NCBI RefSeq assembly: GCF_002847345.1
Contig: NZ_LXFV01000012.1
Span: forward strand, 1 to 64,000
DNA length: 64,000 nucleotides
Source of the DNA: Pectobacterium peruviense
GTDB taxonomy: Bacteria > Pseudomonadota > Gammaproteobacteria > Enterobacterales > Enterobacteriaceae
Reading direction: 5' to 3'
Below are positions 16,298 through 24,990 of the stretch, piece by piece; positions within the stretch are counted from its first letter, which is position 1, and every line of letters begins with the position of its first letter. Made by a program: the position numbers and the translations under genes. The notes beneath the pieces were generated by a model. It was not told where the DNA came from, did no database searches, and was given only the letters and a program-made list of their open reading frames with translations.

Positions 16298-17458
16298 TTA
16301 TTGGAAAGTGTGTTTTTTAAAGTTTGATAAATAGGAATGATTCAATTCCACCCCCAGACCCGACTTCATTTCACCTACGGTGAAATAACCATTTTTAGCC
16401 TGCGGTTCTAACGCATTCTGCACGATGTTGTAGCGTTCATCCTGCCAATAGGGAAACCACTCTTGTATTGGCACATTTGTCGTACTGATATCAAATTGAA
16501 TACAGGCTGCCGTTAAGATCGGCCCTGAGGCATTATGCGGCTGAACCTGGATCTGATGTGTTTCTGCATAAGAGGCAATTTTTTTCATTTCCGTGAATCC
16601 GCCAGCCAACCCCATATCAGGTTGAATCAACTCGAACACCCGGTTTTCAATAAAGGGGGCAAAGTCAAAGCGGGTATATAAGCGTTCTCCGCCAGCCAGC
16701 GATAAATTAACACCCGCTTTTACTTCCAGGCTCGAATTGGTTAATAACGTATCCGTCGGTTCTTCATAAAAATAAGGGTCAAACTCTTCTAATTTTCGTC
16801 CCCATTTAATGGCATCAGAAACATTCAGGCAGCCGTGAAGATCGAGCATAATATCGATGTGCTCACCCACAGCCTCTCTTACTGCTTTAACTCGTGCTAC
16901 CGCCATGTCTCCCCATTCTTTACTAATGGGGCGACATGGCGTTGATTTCTCACCCGTTGGCGACATTTTAAAAGGATCAAATTTTAATCCGGTATAGCCG
17001 TCGTCTATCACCTTCATTGCTTTTTCAGCAAATTCTTCAGGCCGCCAGGCATCAAAATACCAATGGTTGGCATAAAGCCGGATGGTATCGCGGCATTTCC
17101 CTCCCAGCAGTTGGTAAATCGGGACATTTAATAGCTTGCCTTTGATATCCCACAGCGCCATATCTATGGCACTGATCGCACCGTAAATAGCAAGCGAACG
17201 CCCTCTTCCCCAATAGGTATTATCAAAACATTGCTGGAAAATTTTCTCAGAATCGAATGGCGATTGCCCGATCAGGAATTTTTTCGTCAGAGCATCCAAT
17301 ATTGGAATGACAGACTTCGCGCCGACGCCATAGCTCATCGCGACTTCGCCGATACCCGTCACGCCCTCATCGGTTTCAATCTCAACCACGATCAGGTTGT
17401 GTGCTGGTGCGCGGTGCCTTAGATCAACATCGTAAACATTTAACTGCGTAATTTTCAT
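16298..17458 (-). CDS. Enolase-superfamily sugar-acid dehydratase (mandelate racemase/muconate lactonizing group)
   Basis: A 386-residue TIM-barrel enzyme. The capping domain ends near residue 120; metal ligands lie on successive strands in LDLHG (Asp), YEEP (Glu) and AGGERLY (Glu); the catalytic lysine is in GLKFDPF and the histidine in QPHNASGP. Such enzymes remove water from aldonic or uronic acids (galactonate, mannonate, arabinonate types). The second position of the usual K-x-K is Asp, so the exact substrate is open. It is the first gene of the PTS operon, directly under the LacI operators, which implies that its substrate derives from the imported sugar. Confidence 0.82.
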   Translation of the reverse strand: MKITQLNVYDVDLRHRAPAHNLIVVEIETDEGVTGIGEVAMSYGVGAKSVIPILDALTKKFLIGQSPFDSEKIFQQCFDNTYWGRGRSLAIYGAISAIDMALWDIKGKLLNVPIYQLLGGKCRDTIRLYANHWYFDAWRPEEFAEKAMKVIDDGYTGLKFDPFKMSPTGEKSTPCRPISKEWGDMAVARVKAVREAVGEHIDIMLDLHGCLNVSDAIKWGRKLEEFDPYFYEEPTDTLLTNSSLEVKAGVNLSLAGGERLYTRFDFAPFIENRVFELIQPDMGLAGGFTEMKKIASYAETHQIQVQPHNASGPILTAACIQFDISTTNVPIQEWFPYWQDERYNIVQNALEPQAKNGYFTVGEMKSGLGVELNHSYLSNFKKHTFQ

Positions 17459-17488
17459 AGTTCACCCCTAATACAGCCTGCGAGCATT

Positions 17489-17504
17489 ATGTGCACGTTC
17501 ACAT
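17489..17504. promoter_or_regulatory. LacI-type operator 1 (predicted)
   Basis: ATGTGCAC-GTTCACAT is a 16-base palindrome with one mismatched pair, 31 bases before the dehydratase start. Confidence 0.6.
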
Positions 17505-17523
17505 TTCTGTTCAAGACTGAAAA

Positions 17524-17539
17524 ACAGATCAAGATCACA
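17524..17539 (-). promoter_or_regulatory. Possible CRP site
   Basis: On the minus strand TGTGA-TCTTGA-TCTGT matches the CRP consensus TGTGA-N6-TCACA at 7 of 10 positions, between the two LacI-type operators. Catabolite control would fit a PTS operon. Weak evidence. Confidence 0.3.
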
Positions 17540-17549
17540 GATAAAGCAC

Positions 17550-17569
17550 AAATGTGAACGTGAACATTT
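17550..17569. promoter_or_regulatory. LacI-type operator 2 (predicted)
   Basis: AAATGTGAAC-GTGAACATTT is a 20-base imperfect palindrome sharing ATGTGAACGT with operator 1. The centres are 63 bases apart, six helical turns, suitable for looping. Confidence 0.55.
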
Positions 17570-17610
17570 CAATATTGAGGGAAGTTTACTGTGTGACTGT
17601 ATAGGGAATA

Positions 17611-17642
17611 AGCAAAAGAAAAAGGAAGAGAACCCTCTTCCT
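17611..17642 (-). terminator. Terminator of the ycjX-ycjF operon
   Basis: On the minus strand AGGAAGAG-ggtt-CTCTTCCT is followed by TTTTCTTTT. It lies 21 bases after the ycjF stop. Confidence 0.75.
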
Positions 17643-17662
17643 CTCAACGAATTTTTTGACCA

Positions 17663-18706
17663 CTAACGCCCTTTTTGCAGCGTTTCTTTTACCTGACTAA
17701 TCAGTTCACGGCGGAAATCACCGAGGCGCGGTTTGTCATCCAGCCACGGCAGCGGACGGCATAATTCCATCGCTTTGATGCCCAAACGGGCGGTCAGCAA
17801 ACCTGCACCAATGCCCTGCGCGGCGCGGGTCGATAGCCGTGCGGCAAGATCCTGCGACATCCAGTCCATGCCAATTTCCCGCACTAGCTCCGACGCACCA
17901 GCAAACGCAATATTCACCAATACCAGACGGAACAGGCGAATGCGGCTGAAATAGCCGAGTTCGATGCCGTACAGCGCGGCAATACGATTAATAAGTCGTA
18001 AATTACGCCAGGCAATAAATGCCATATCCACCAGCGCCAGCGGGCTGACGGCGATCATTAAGGTCGATTCCGCCGCCGAGCGGCTGATTTCACGCCGTGC
18101 CTGCGTGTCCAGTACGGGCTGAACCAGACGCGCATACAGTTCCAGCACTTCACGGTCGTTGTGCGTTTCGTGGAGTGAAGCCTGCCAGCGCTGTATCGCC
18201 GGATGACCGTTATCCAACCCTGCCTGCCGCGCCAGTTTTTCACAGAATTCGCGTCCGCGTCCCACACCATGACTGTGCAGTAGATCGCGCGCCACATCGC
18301 GCTCTTCCGCGCGTTCTCGCAGGCGATAGAGCCGTCGCCACTCGACGGCCAGCGAGCCAACGCCCGCCGCCACAATCAGGCTACCCGCCGTAATACCGCC
18401 CAGCGCGATCCAATCTTGTTGCACCCAGGCGTTATGCAGCGACTGAACGCCCTGCGCTAGCGCGCTGATGCCGAACAATGCGACACCGGCCATCACCATA
18501 CGCCGCCACAGGCTGCGTTTAGGACGTAGCGCCGCACTGATAGCCTCTTCCGCCGCGCCTTCTTCCGGCACTTCCTCTTCGCGGCTAATCGGGGAAAATG
18601 GCGTGCCGCTCTGCTCGTCAAATGCCAACCCGGCACGCAGTTGTGGCTGCGGCTCTTGCGGTGAAACATCGTCGAATGTGACGCGTGGTTTTAATGGCTC
18701 GTTCAT
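17663..18706 (-). CDS. ycjF: YcjF, DUF697 inner-membrane protein
   Basis: 347 residues, UPF0283/DUF697. A polar N-terminal region is followed by hydrophobic segments around residues 70-90 and 100-125 ([38 protein letters not shown]) and a C-terminal DUF697 domain. The precise function is unknown; in enterobacteria it is the partner of YcjX and belongs to the phage-shock/sigma-54 stress neighbourhood. Its ATG overlaps the ycjX stop by four bases, so translation is coupled. Confidence 0.93.
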   Translation of the reverse strand: MNEPLKPRVTFDDVSPQEPQPQLRAGLAFDEQSGTPFSPISREEEVPEEGAAEEAISAALRPKRSLWRRMVMAGVALFGISALAQGVQSLHNAWVQQDWIALGGITAGSLIVAAGVGSLAVEWRRLYRLRERAEERDVARDLLHSHGVGRGREFCEKLARQAGLDNGHPAIQRWQASLHETHNDREVLELYARLVQPVLDTQARREISRSAAESTLMIAVSPLALVDMAFIAWRNLRLINRIAALYGIELGYFSRIRLFRLVLVNIAFAGASELVREIGMDWMSQDLAARLSTRAAQGIGAGLLTARLGIKAMELCRPLPWLDDKPRLGDFRRELISQVKETLQKGR

Positions 18707-20100
18707 CGCAATTTATCCTTTAGCAGAAAGTCCATGACCGTATCCAGCCGGATATGTGGCAACGGCGTGTCTACCGTCATCTCGCGCGGACGAAATTGAT
18801 CGAAGTGGAAGCCCTGCGTTTGCCAGAATGCAGCGCCCGGTAAACGCGCGGGCACTTCACCGGGATAAACCGTCAACGGTTGACCATCACTGAGCCGATG
18901 CCCTTTTAGCGCGGGGATTTTCTGACCCTGATGATCGACCAGCCCACTCTGCGTTGATTGAATCGACGCAATACCTTCACAGCGCATATCAATGCCTTCA
19001 AAGGCCGCATTCTGCCAGGCTTCTTGCACCAGTTGCTGAAGTAAAGACACCAGATTAGCGTGCTGATCGGCGGTAATGTGATCGGCTTTACTCGCGGCAA
19101 ACATCAACTTGTCGATGCAGGGCGAAAACAAACGCCGGAACAACGTACGCTTACCGTAGTGAAAACTTTGCATCAGTTGGGTCAGCGCCAGCCGCATATC
19201 GTTAAACGCATGAATACCGCTATTCAGCGGTTGCAGACAGTCGACCAGAACAATCTGTCGGTCGAAACGTACGAAGTGATCCTTATAAAACCCTTTGACG
19301 ACCGACTGGCAGTAATAGTCAAAACGCTTGCGCAGCATGCCAATGTTGGTTTTCTCATCCGCCTGCGCCAGTTTGGCTTCACCGATGTTATTCACCTGCG
19401 GCCAGGGGAAAAATTGCAGCACGGGCGCCCCCGCCAGATCGCCCGGCAGCACAAACCGTCCAGGTTGAATAAAGTGCAGCCCTTCCTGTTTGCAGCGGTA
19501 TAAATAGTCGGTGTAGGCCTGCGCAACCTCGGCTAACTGATTTTCATCCGCTGGTGCCAGCGGATCGATTTTCTCACACAGTGCCAGCCAAGGCTTCGCC
19601 CATTCGGTACGGCCCCCTTGCAGCAAGCCGCTCATCTGCTGCGACCAGCTCAGATAGGTTTGCTCCAGCAGCGGCAAATCCAGCAACCACTCTCCGGGGT
19701 AATCGACAATTTCGAGATAGAGCGTCGAGGTGTCTTTAAAGTGGCGCAGCAGTGAATCTTTGGAGCGATAGCGCAACGCCAGACGGATCTCACTCACACC
19801 GCGCGTCGGCGTTGGCCAGTCTGGCGGCGACCCATACAGCGCTGTCATGCCTTCATCATAGGCGAAGCGCGGCACGCCCAGATCGCGCTGTGGCACACGC
19901 TTCACGCCGAGCAAACGCTCTTCACGCACGGGAGAAAACATCGGCAGATGCGCGCCGCTGTGAGTATTCAATAATTGATTGACGAATGCCGTGATAAACG
20001 CAGTTTTGCCACTACGGCTCAGCCCAGTAACAGCAATCCTCAGATGGCGATCCACGCCGCGATTGACCAGTGAGTTAATTTCGTTCTGTAGTCGACTCAT
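18703..20100 (-). CDS. ycjX: YcjX, DUF463 P-loop NTPase
   Basis: 465 residues as in E. coli. The Walker A motif GLSRSGKT is at residues 26-33 and a switch-like DYPGEWLLD follows, as in GTPase-like proteins. Associated with the envelope-stress psp genes; the biochemical role is not settled. The frame runs upstream to 20169, but ATG 20100 (MSRLQNE) fits the family; an ATG at 20112 is an alternative. It lies downstream of pspC and is probably transcribed with pspABC. Confidence 0.92.
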   Translation of the reverse strand: MSRLQNEINSLVNRGVDRHLRIAVTGLSRSGKTAFITAFVNQLLNTHSGAHLPMFSPVREERLLGVKRVPQRDLGVPRFAYDEGMTALYGSPPDWPTPTRGVSEIRLALRYRSKDSLLRHFKDTSTLYLEIVDYPGEWLLDLPLLEQTYLSWSQQMSGLLQGGRTEWAKPWLALCEKIDPLAPADENQLAEVAQAYTDYLYRCKQEGLHFIQPGRFVLPGDLAGAPVLQFFPWPQVNNIGEAKLAQADEKTNIGMLRKRFDYYCQSVVKGFYKDHFVRFDRQIVLVDCLQPLNSGIHAFNDMRLALTQLMQSFHYGKRTLFRRLFSPCIDKLMFAASKADHITADQHANLVSLLQQLVQEAWQNAAFEGIDMRCEGIASIQSTQSGLVDHQGQKIPALKGHRLSDGQPLTVYPGEVPARLPGAAFWQTQGFHFDQFRPREMTVDTPLPHIRLDTVMDFLLKDKLR

Positions 20101-20282
20101 TGAATGAACCATCACTCCTGTCGTTGAAAAAGCATGTCGTTGCAAAAACCTGTCGCTACGAAAGCGCATTCAGGTTATCGCATTGATCGCGGAGAAAAAA
20201 GCAGCACGACGCTACCCACTCTCGATGCAAACCGAACGGTGGATAGCGTCTATAACGAATGGAGGTAATAACTGATAACAAA

Positions 20283-20648
20283 TTACAGGTGACGAAAGCG
20301 GTTCTGAACGCCAAACGTATCCGAGGTGACATAGCGTTCAATGTTGCGCAGACGCTGCTCGCTGGCCTGCAATGTTGCATCTGCCTCATTCAGCAGCTGG
20401 CTGGGTGTTCGTGCCGCTTTTTCATCCTCAAATCCCATTCCTGCCGGAGCCGGATCGAGCATAAAGGTCAGAATGATGTAAGCCACAATCGTGAAAAAGA
20501 ACAGGCCGAAAAACATCGACAGCACCGTAATCAGCCGTACGAGCTTCACTGGCACGTCAAAATAACGTGCTAAACCAGCGCAAACCCCTTTCAGCATGCC
20601 TTCTTCCGGTAAGCGGTATAATTTTTTACCTGACCACGTATTTTTCAT
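20283..20648 (-). CDS. pspC: PspC, phage shock protein C
   Basis: 121 residues. Starts with a PspC domain (KLYRLPEEGMLKGVCAGLARYFDVPVKL, wrapped here as the family signature GVCAGLA-YF) and one transmembrane helix (about residues 38-65), then a cytoplasmic or periplasmic leucine-rich tail. With PspB it senses inner-membrane damage and releases PspF from PspA. The ATG overlaps the pspB stop by one base. The usual pspD is missing downstream. Confidence 0.95.
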   Translation of the reverse strand: MKNTWSGKKLYRLPEEGMLKGVCAGLARYFDVPVKLVRLITVLSMFFGLFFFTIVAYIILTFMLDPAPAGMGFEDEKAARTPSQLLNEADATLQASEQRLRNIERYVTSDTFGVQNRFRHL

Positions 20649-20872
20649 TACGATTTTCTCCAGTCCGGGTGTTCTGCATCCAGAATGTCTTCCAGCGCCC
20701 CGATACGCTCGCGCATACGGCTGGATTCTTCCGTTAAGCGTGTCAGACGTTGCATATCGTTTTGTCCCAGTTGAACACTGTTTTTACGCTGACTGTAATG
20801 TAGCCAAAGCCATATCGGTGCCACAAACAACATGAAAATGGTCAGCGGAATGGCAAGAAACAACGCACTCAT
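20648..20872 (-). CDS. pspB: PspB, phage shock protein B
   Basis: 74 residues: an N-terminal transmembrane helix (FLAIPLTIFMLFVAPIWLWL) followed by a basic and coiled-coil region (residues 35-70) that contacts PspC and PspA. Positive regulator of the psp response. It is 100 bases after pspA and coupled to pspC. Confidence 0.95.
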   Translation of the reverse strand: MSALFLAIPLTIFMLFVAPIWLWLHYSQRKNSVQLGQNDMQRLTRLTEESSRMRERIGALEDILDAEHPDWRKS

Positions 20873-20972
20873 TGTATCTCCTTAGTATTATTCACACGCC
20901 TCAAACAGCGCGGGGCTAAGCGTTGGCTGCCATTTTGCAACGACAGCCCGCCCAATGGCGTTTACGCTTTGA

Positions 20973-21638
20973 TTACTCTGCTGGCTTAACTTTAGCTTTA
21001 AGAGCCGCTAGCTGCGCGCTGATTTCATCGTCCGCTTTCAACTCGGCAAACTGCTGATCCAGCGATTTTTGTTTCCCCAGCCCGTGGCTTTCCGCTTCCG
21101 CTTCCATCGTGTCGATACGGCGCTCAAACTGATCGAAACGCGCCATGGCTTCATCCAGCTTACCGCTGTCCAGTTGACGGCGCACATCACGCGATGATGC
21201 AGCGGCCTGATGGCGTAAGGTCAACGCCTGCTGACGAGCACGGGTTTCGCTTAATTTGTTTTCCAGCTCACCGATTTCACGCTTCATGCGATCCAGCGTT
21301 TCATCCACGTTTTCGGCTTCATGCTGCAACACAGCGATCAGGTCGGTCAGCTTCTGCTTTTCAATCAGCGCCGCACGGGCCAAATCGTCTTTATCTTTAC
21401 GCAGCGCCAGCTCTGCTTTTTCCTGCCACTGCTCTTGCTGACCGTGCGCTTGTTCAATACGGCGGGCAATCTGTTTCTTTTCTGCCAGCGCCCGCGCCGA
21501 GGTTGAACGCACTTCAACCAGCGTATCTTCCATTTCCTGAATCATCAGCCGCACCAATTTCTGCGGATCTTCAGCTTTATCCAGCAATGAATTGATGTTG
21601 GCGTTCACGATGTCGGCAAAACGAGAAAAAATACCCAT
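20973..21638 (-). CDS. pspA: PspA, phage shock protein A
   Basis: 221 residues, almost entirely coiled coil (PspA/IM30, ESCRT-III-like). It begins [20 protein letters not shown], the membrane-binding amphipathic helix. It holds PspF inactive in unstressed cells, and under stress oligomerises on the inner membrane to limit proton leakage. First gene of the operon, under a sigma-54 promoter. Confidence 0.97.
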   Translation of the reverse strand: MGIFSRFADIVNANINSLLDKAEDPQKLVRLMIQEMEDTLVEVRSTSARALAEKKQIARRIEQAHGQQEQWQEKAELALRKDKDDLARAALIEKQKLTDLIAVLQHEAENVDETLDRMKREIGELENKLSETRARQQALTLRHQAAASSRDVRRQLDSGKLDEAMARFDQFERRIDTMEAEAESHGLGKQKSLDQQFAELKADDEISAQLAALKAKVKPAE

Positions 21639-21728
21639 AATTACATCCTCTTCATGATTTCCAGCGTCTGATTACGCCTGATTTATCATCGTGACCAGCC
21701 GAGCCAGTCACGATCTCGTTCTAGATAT

Positions 21729-21745
21729 ATCAATAAGCATGCCAA
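21729..21745 (-). promoter_or_regulatory. Sigma-54 promoter of the psp operon
   Basis: TTGGCATG-CTTA-TTGAT on the minus strand fits the -24/-12 consensus (TGGCA...TTGC) and lies about 90 bases before the pspA start. Confidence 0.8.
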
Positions 21746-21815
21746 CTTTTAAATCAATTTAACTAACTGAAAATAAAGGGATAGATAATTTTGACTATTT
21801 TTTCCTTTTCGTTAA

Positions 21816-21834
21816 ATTAGTCAAATACACTAAT
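21816..21834. promoter_or_regulatory. PspF binding site (upstream activating sequence), predicted
   Basis: ATTAGT-N7-ACTAAT is a perfect palindrome about 80 bases upstream of the sigma-54 promoter and 30 bases before pspF. In E. coli PspF binds here both to activate pspA and to repress its own gene. Confidence 0.6.
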
Positions 21835-21863
21835 AGTTAGTAAAAATAACACGGTGAAACATC

Positions 21864-22853
21864 ATGCTTCAGGAAAAAGAGAACCTGCTGGGCGAAGCCA
21901 ACAGTTTTTTAGAGGTACTGGAACAGGTGTCGCAGTTGGCACAGTTAAATAAACCGGTACTGGTGATCGGCGAACGCGGTACGGGTAAAGAGCTGATCGC
22001 CAGCCGCTTGCACTACCTTTCTCCGCGTTGGCAAGGGCCGTTCGTTTCTCTCAACTGTGCGGCGCTCAACGAGAACCTGCTTGATTCCGAGCTATTTGGT
22101 CATGAAGCGGGTGCCTTTACCGGAGCGCAGAAACGCCATCTGGGACGCTTCGAACGCGCCGACGGCGGAACGCTGTTTTTGGACGAACTGGCCACCGCGC
22201 CAATGCTGGTGCAGGAAAAATTACTGCGGGTGATCGAATACGGCATGCTGGAGCGCGTAGGCGGCAGAGATCAGCTCCAAGTTGACGTGCGTCTGGTGTG
22301 TGCGACTAATGACGACCTGCCTGCGCTGGCTGCCAGCGGTAAATTTCGTGCGGATCTGCTCGATCGTCTAGCCTTCGATGTCGTGCAGCTTCCGCCACTG
22401 CGCGAACGCCAGCAGGACATCATGTTGCTGGCGGAACACTTTGCCATTCAGATGTGCCGAGAATTGCACCTGCCGCTGTTTCCCGGTTTTACCTCTGCCG
22501 CACATACGACGCTGCTGAATTATGATTGGCCGGGCAATATTCGTGAACTGAAAAACGTGGTTGAGCGCTCAGTGTATCGTCACGGCGATAGCGAACAGCC
22601 TCTCGATACCATCATTCTTAATCCCTTCAGCCGGTCTACCGCCGTTCAGGAAAAGTCGCAACATGCCGTAACCACCCAGCCGGATTTACCGTTGGACATG
22701 AAGCCGTGGTTGCTGGAACAAGAGAAAGGGTTGATCGATCGGGCATTAAATCAGGCGAAATTTAACCAGCGCAAGGCCGCTGAACTGCTGGGATTAACCT
22801 ATCACCAGTTGCGTGGGCTATTGAAGAAACACGATATCGCGGTGAATGAGTGA
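21864..22853 (+). CDS. pspF: PspF, sigma-54 activator of the psp operon
   Basis: 329 residues. As in E. coli, it lacks an N-terminal receiver domain and begins directly with the AAA+ domain: Walker A GERGTGKE (36-43), GAFTGA at 83-88 contacting sigma-54, Walker B GGTLFLDE, and a C-terminal Fis-type helix-turn-helix (KAAELLGLTYHQLRGLLKKH). Activity is inhibited by PspA binding. Divergent from pspA. Confidence 0.97.
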   Translation: MLQEKENLLGEANSFLEVLEQVSQLAQLNKPVLVIGERGTGKELIASRLHYLSPRWQGPFVSLNCAALNENLLDSELFGHEAGAFTGAQKRHLGRFERADGGTLFLDELATAPMLVQEKLLRVIEYGMLERVGGRDQLQVDVRLVCATNDDLPALAASGKFRADLLDRLAFDVVQLPPLRERQQDIMLLAEHFAIQMCRELHLPLFPGFTSAAHTTLLNYDWPGNIRELKNVVERSVYRHGDSEQPLDTIILNPFSRSTAVQEKSQHAVTTQPDLPLDMKPWLLEQEKGLIDRALNQAKFNQRKAAELLGLTYHQLRGLLKKHDIAVNE

Positions 22854-22869
22854 AGATCTGGAAAGAAAA

Positions 22870-22891
22870 TGCGGGCGAATTAACGCCCGCA
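22870..22891. terminator. Hairpin between convergent pspF and celV
   Basis: TGCGGGCG-aattaa-CGCCCGCA, a perfect 8-bp stem, 17 bases after pspF and 33 before the celV stop. No T-tract follows, so intrinsic termination is uncertain. Confidence 0.4.
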
Positions 22892-22923
22892 CTGTCAGTC
22901 GGTTAATGGGTTATGGCGCGCTA

Positions 22924-24441
22924 TTACGGCTCAGCGCCCCATACCAGCGTGCCTTTATCATGCACGGTGATCTTCTCCCAGTTGGTGTAGCTCGTGACGT
23001 TAGCGCCGTATGAATAGTCATTCGTTTCATTCACGTTGCTCCAGTCACCAGCGTGAATGCGGACTTGCACCTCGCCCGTCTCTGCGCCCGGTTGAAGGGA
23101 ACCGGCTCCGCTGCTGAAGGTAACCAGAACATAGCGATTGGCCTTATCGGTGCTGGCGGCTGGCGTCCCCGTGCTGGTCACAATGTTGTTAGGGCCGACG
23201 TTCGCCCAGTCAACAAAGAGGTTCGCACCAGGTTTACCATCATCATGGAAGTAGTAACGCACTTGCAGATCGCTGAGTTTGATCGGCGTACTTCCGGTGT
23301 TTTTGATGTTGAAGGCCATACGAATTGCATCATCGGAAGGGTTGTTGTCCACATTACGATATTGCAGTACGACATCACCCGTTGCTCCATTGCCTGGGTT
23401 AGTCGGTTCTGTTGGCGTGGTCGGCGTATCGCCACCGCTCAGATCTGCACCCGCACGAATCTGCTCTCTAACAAATTTGCCTGACGTCGACAGATTTTGC
23501 TCCATCCAGCCACCCGATTTTCTCGCCCCCGGAGCCAGCGCCGCGGACGCCTCTGATTTATCGTTAAGCGACCAGTTCACCCAGCTTACGCCACGGTTAT
23601 TCAGGAAATCGATCCAGGTCTGCGATTCTGGTAGGAACGGCCCGCCATTGCCGGACGCATCGCTTGTTCCCCACTCGCTGACGAAAATCGCAGCACCGCG
23701 ACTTTGTGCATAGTCAATACGATCCCGCAGGAACTGCCCGTGCGTGCCAGCATAGAAATGCAGTGCATACAGGGTATTCGGATCGGGCAGTTGATTGTCT
23801 GCGGCGTCATGGATATCCTGACTCCAAGTGCCAGTACCGACGATAATGATGTTATCGGGATCTTTGCTACGGATGGTGTCAGTCACTTCCAGGGCATAGG
23901 GTCGAATCTGCCCGTTCCATGTCACGCCGCCGTTTGGTTCATTGGCGATTTCATAAATCACGTTCGGCGAGTTGCCATACAACCCCGCCATTTCAGCAAA
24001 GAAAGTTTTTGCCTGCGCTTTATAAGTATTGGGATCGTTATCCGACAAGATGTGCCAGTCGATAATGATGTAGACGCCAAGGCTTTGCGCCGCCGCAACG
24101 GCCTCTTTTACCTTATTGGCGATGGAAGGGTTAGCAATATAACCATTTTCTGCCGTGTACATGGCGACGCGGAACACGTTAATCCCCCAGTCATCACGCA
24201 GCCATTTCATCGAATCTTTGTTGACGTAGTCACCAAACCACTGCAACCCATGTGAGCTGATCCCTCTCAGTTGCACCCGCTTCCCCTGTTCATCCACCAG
24301 TCGCCCATTCTCGACGGACAGCTGGCCGTGCGTTTCCACTGGCGTTGCAGATAATGCGGAGAAACTGAGCGACATGCCCAGCACCGTTGTTACTACACCT
24401 AACGTCAATTTCCTGACGATTTGATTCCTTCTGATCCACAT
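22924..24441 (-). CDS. celV: Secreted endoglucanase, GH5 with CBM3 (CelV type)
   Basis: 505 residues, a plant-cell-wall cellulase. Signal peptide to about residue 32 (SALSA). GH5 catalytic domain about 40-330, with acid/base E168 in YEIANEP and nucleophile E256 in VSEWGTS. A Thr/Pro linker (335-355) leads to a C-terminal family 3 cellulose-binding module (356-505). Secretion is expected by the Out type II system. Start ATG 24441 (GGAG nine bases upstream) gives the length I recall for P. carotovorum CelV; the frame also extends upstream to 24534. Two GGA motifs cover the ribosome binding site (GGAGATAAGGA), suitable for RsmA/CsrA control. Confidence 0.9.
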   Translation of the reverse strand: MWIRRNQIVRKLTLGVVTTVLGMSLSFSALSATPVETHGQLSVENGRLVDEQGKRVQLRGISSHGLQWFGDYVNKDSMKWLRDDWGINVFRVAMYTAENGYIANPSIANKVKEAVAAAQSLGVYIIIDWHILSDNDPNTYKAQAKTFFAEMAGLYGNSPNVIYEIANEPNGGVTWNGQIRPYALEVTDTIRSKDPDNIIIVGTGTWSQDIHDAADNQLPDPNTLYALHFYAGTHGQFLRDRIDYAQSRGAAIFVSEWGTSDASGNGGPFLPESQTWIDFLNNRGVSWVNWSLNDKSEASAALAPGARKSGGWMEQNLSTSGKFVREQIRAGADLSGGDTPTTPTEPTNPGNGATGDVVLQYRNVDNNPSDDAIRMAFNIKNTGSTPIKLSDLQVRYYFHDDGKPGANLFVDWANVGPNNIVTSTGTPAASTDKANRYVLVTFSSGAGSLQPGAETGEVQVRIHAGDWSNVNETNDYSYGANVTSYTNWEKITVHDKGTLVWGAEP

Positions 24442-24608
24442 ATTCCTTATCTCCATTGTGAACACCCATAATCTTGGGTATAGGCATGATAAGGGAGATT
24501 TCCGCTCTCGCAAATAATTTAGGAAATTTCCCAACCATATTGATTTAATTAATTATTTACAAGGAAATAGAAAGCAAGGTAAGTATCTGGCGGCGAGATT
24601 TAGCGGGC

Positions 24609-24710
24609 AAAAAAAAAGCCAGCACGTAGGCTGGCTAAAATAATACTGGAAGCAATGTGAGCAATGTCGTGCTCTCCTTCAGTGTCTGCGAGGAGCCACT
24701 GCTGAAGTGC
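24609..24710 (-). ncRNA. ryhB: RyhB small RNA (iron-responsive)
   Basis: The minus strand contains the conserved RyhB core AGCACGACATTGCTCACATT followed by GCTTCCAGTATTA, identical to the E. coli Hfq-binding and target-pairing region, and a terminator hairpin AGCCAGC-ctacgt-GCTGGCT with nine T. The 5' part differs in sequence from E. coli but keeps a stem (CTTCAG...CTGAAG). RyhB represses iron-using proteins such as SodB under iron starvation. The 5' end is placed seven bases after the -10, giving about 102 nt against about 90 in E. coli; the exact start needs mapping. Confidence 0.93.
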
Positions 24711-24717
24711 GAAAATG

Positions 24718-24746
24718 ATGATAATAGTTATCAGTATCATCTGTAA
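24718..24746 (-). promoter_or_regulatory. Fur-controlled promoter of ryhB
   Basis: A Fur-box palindrome TGATAA-CTA-TTATCA (24719-24733) covers the -10 region (TATCAT, 24723-24718) with a -35-like TTACAG 17 bases upstream. Iron-loaded Fur would block transcription. Confidence 0.8.
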
Positions 24747-24990
24747 AGCACTTTGTTGAGAATTTTTCTCATTTCCATACTGACTATAGGGTTCCTGCCG
24801 AGCATCGGTTCTGCCGATAACAAACGTAATGCCCCACGGAATAACCCATTAGCATTCATTATAACGTTTTCAATTGCTCACCAAATGGCTTAAACGGTTG
24901 GAAAGTCGCCAGACGCACACAACAAGAGTGGGGAGGATGCCAAGAGTACGATACACTCTCTTTATATACGTATTGACTGAAAAATCCCGT
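24747..24990. other. Intergenic region upstream of sapA
   Basis: Holds the divergent upstream sequences of ryhB and sapA. The sapA reading frame is open from 24874, so the sapA start is not certain. No further feature recognised. Confidence 0.4.
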
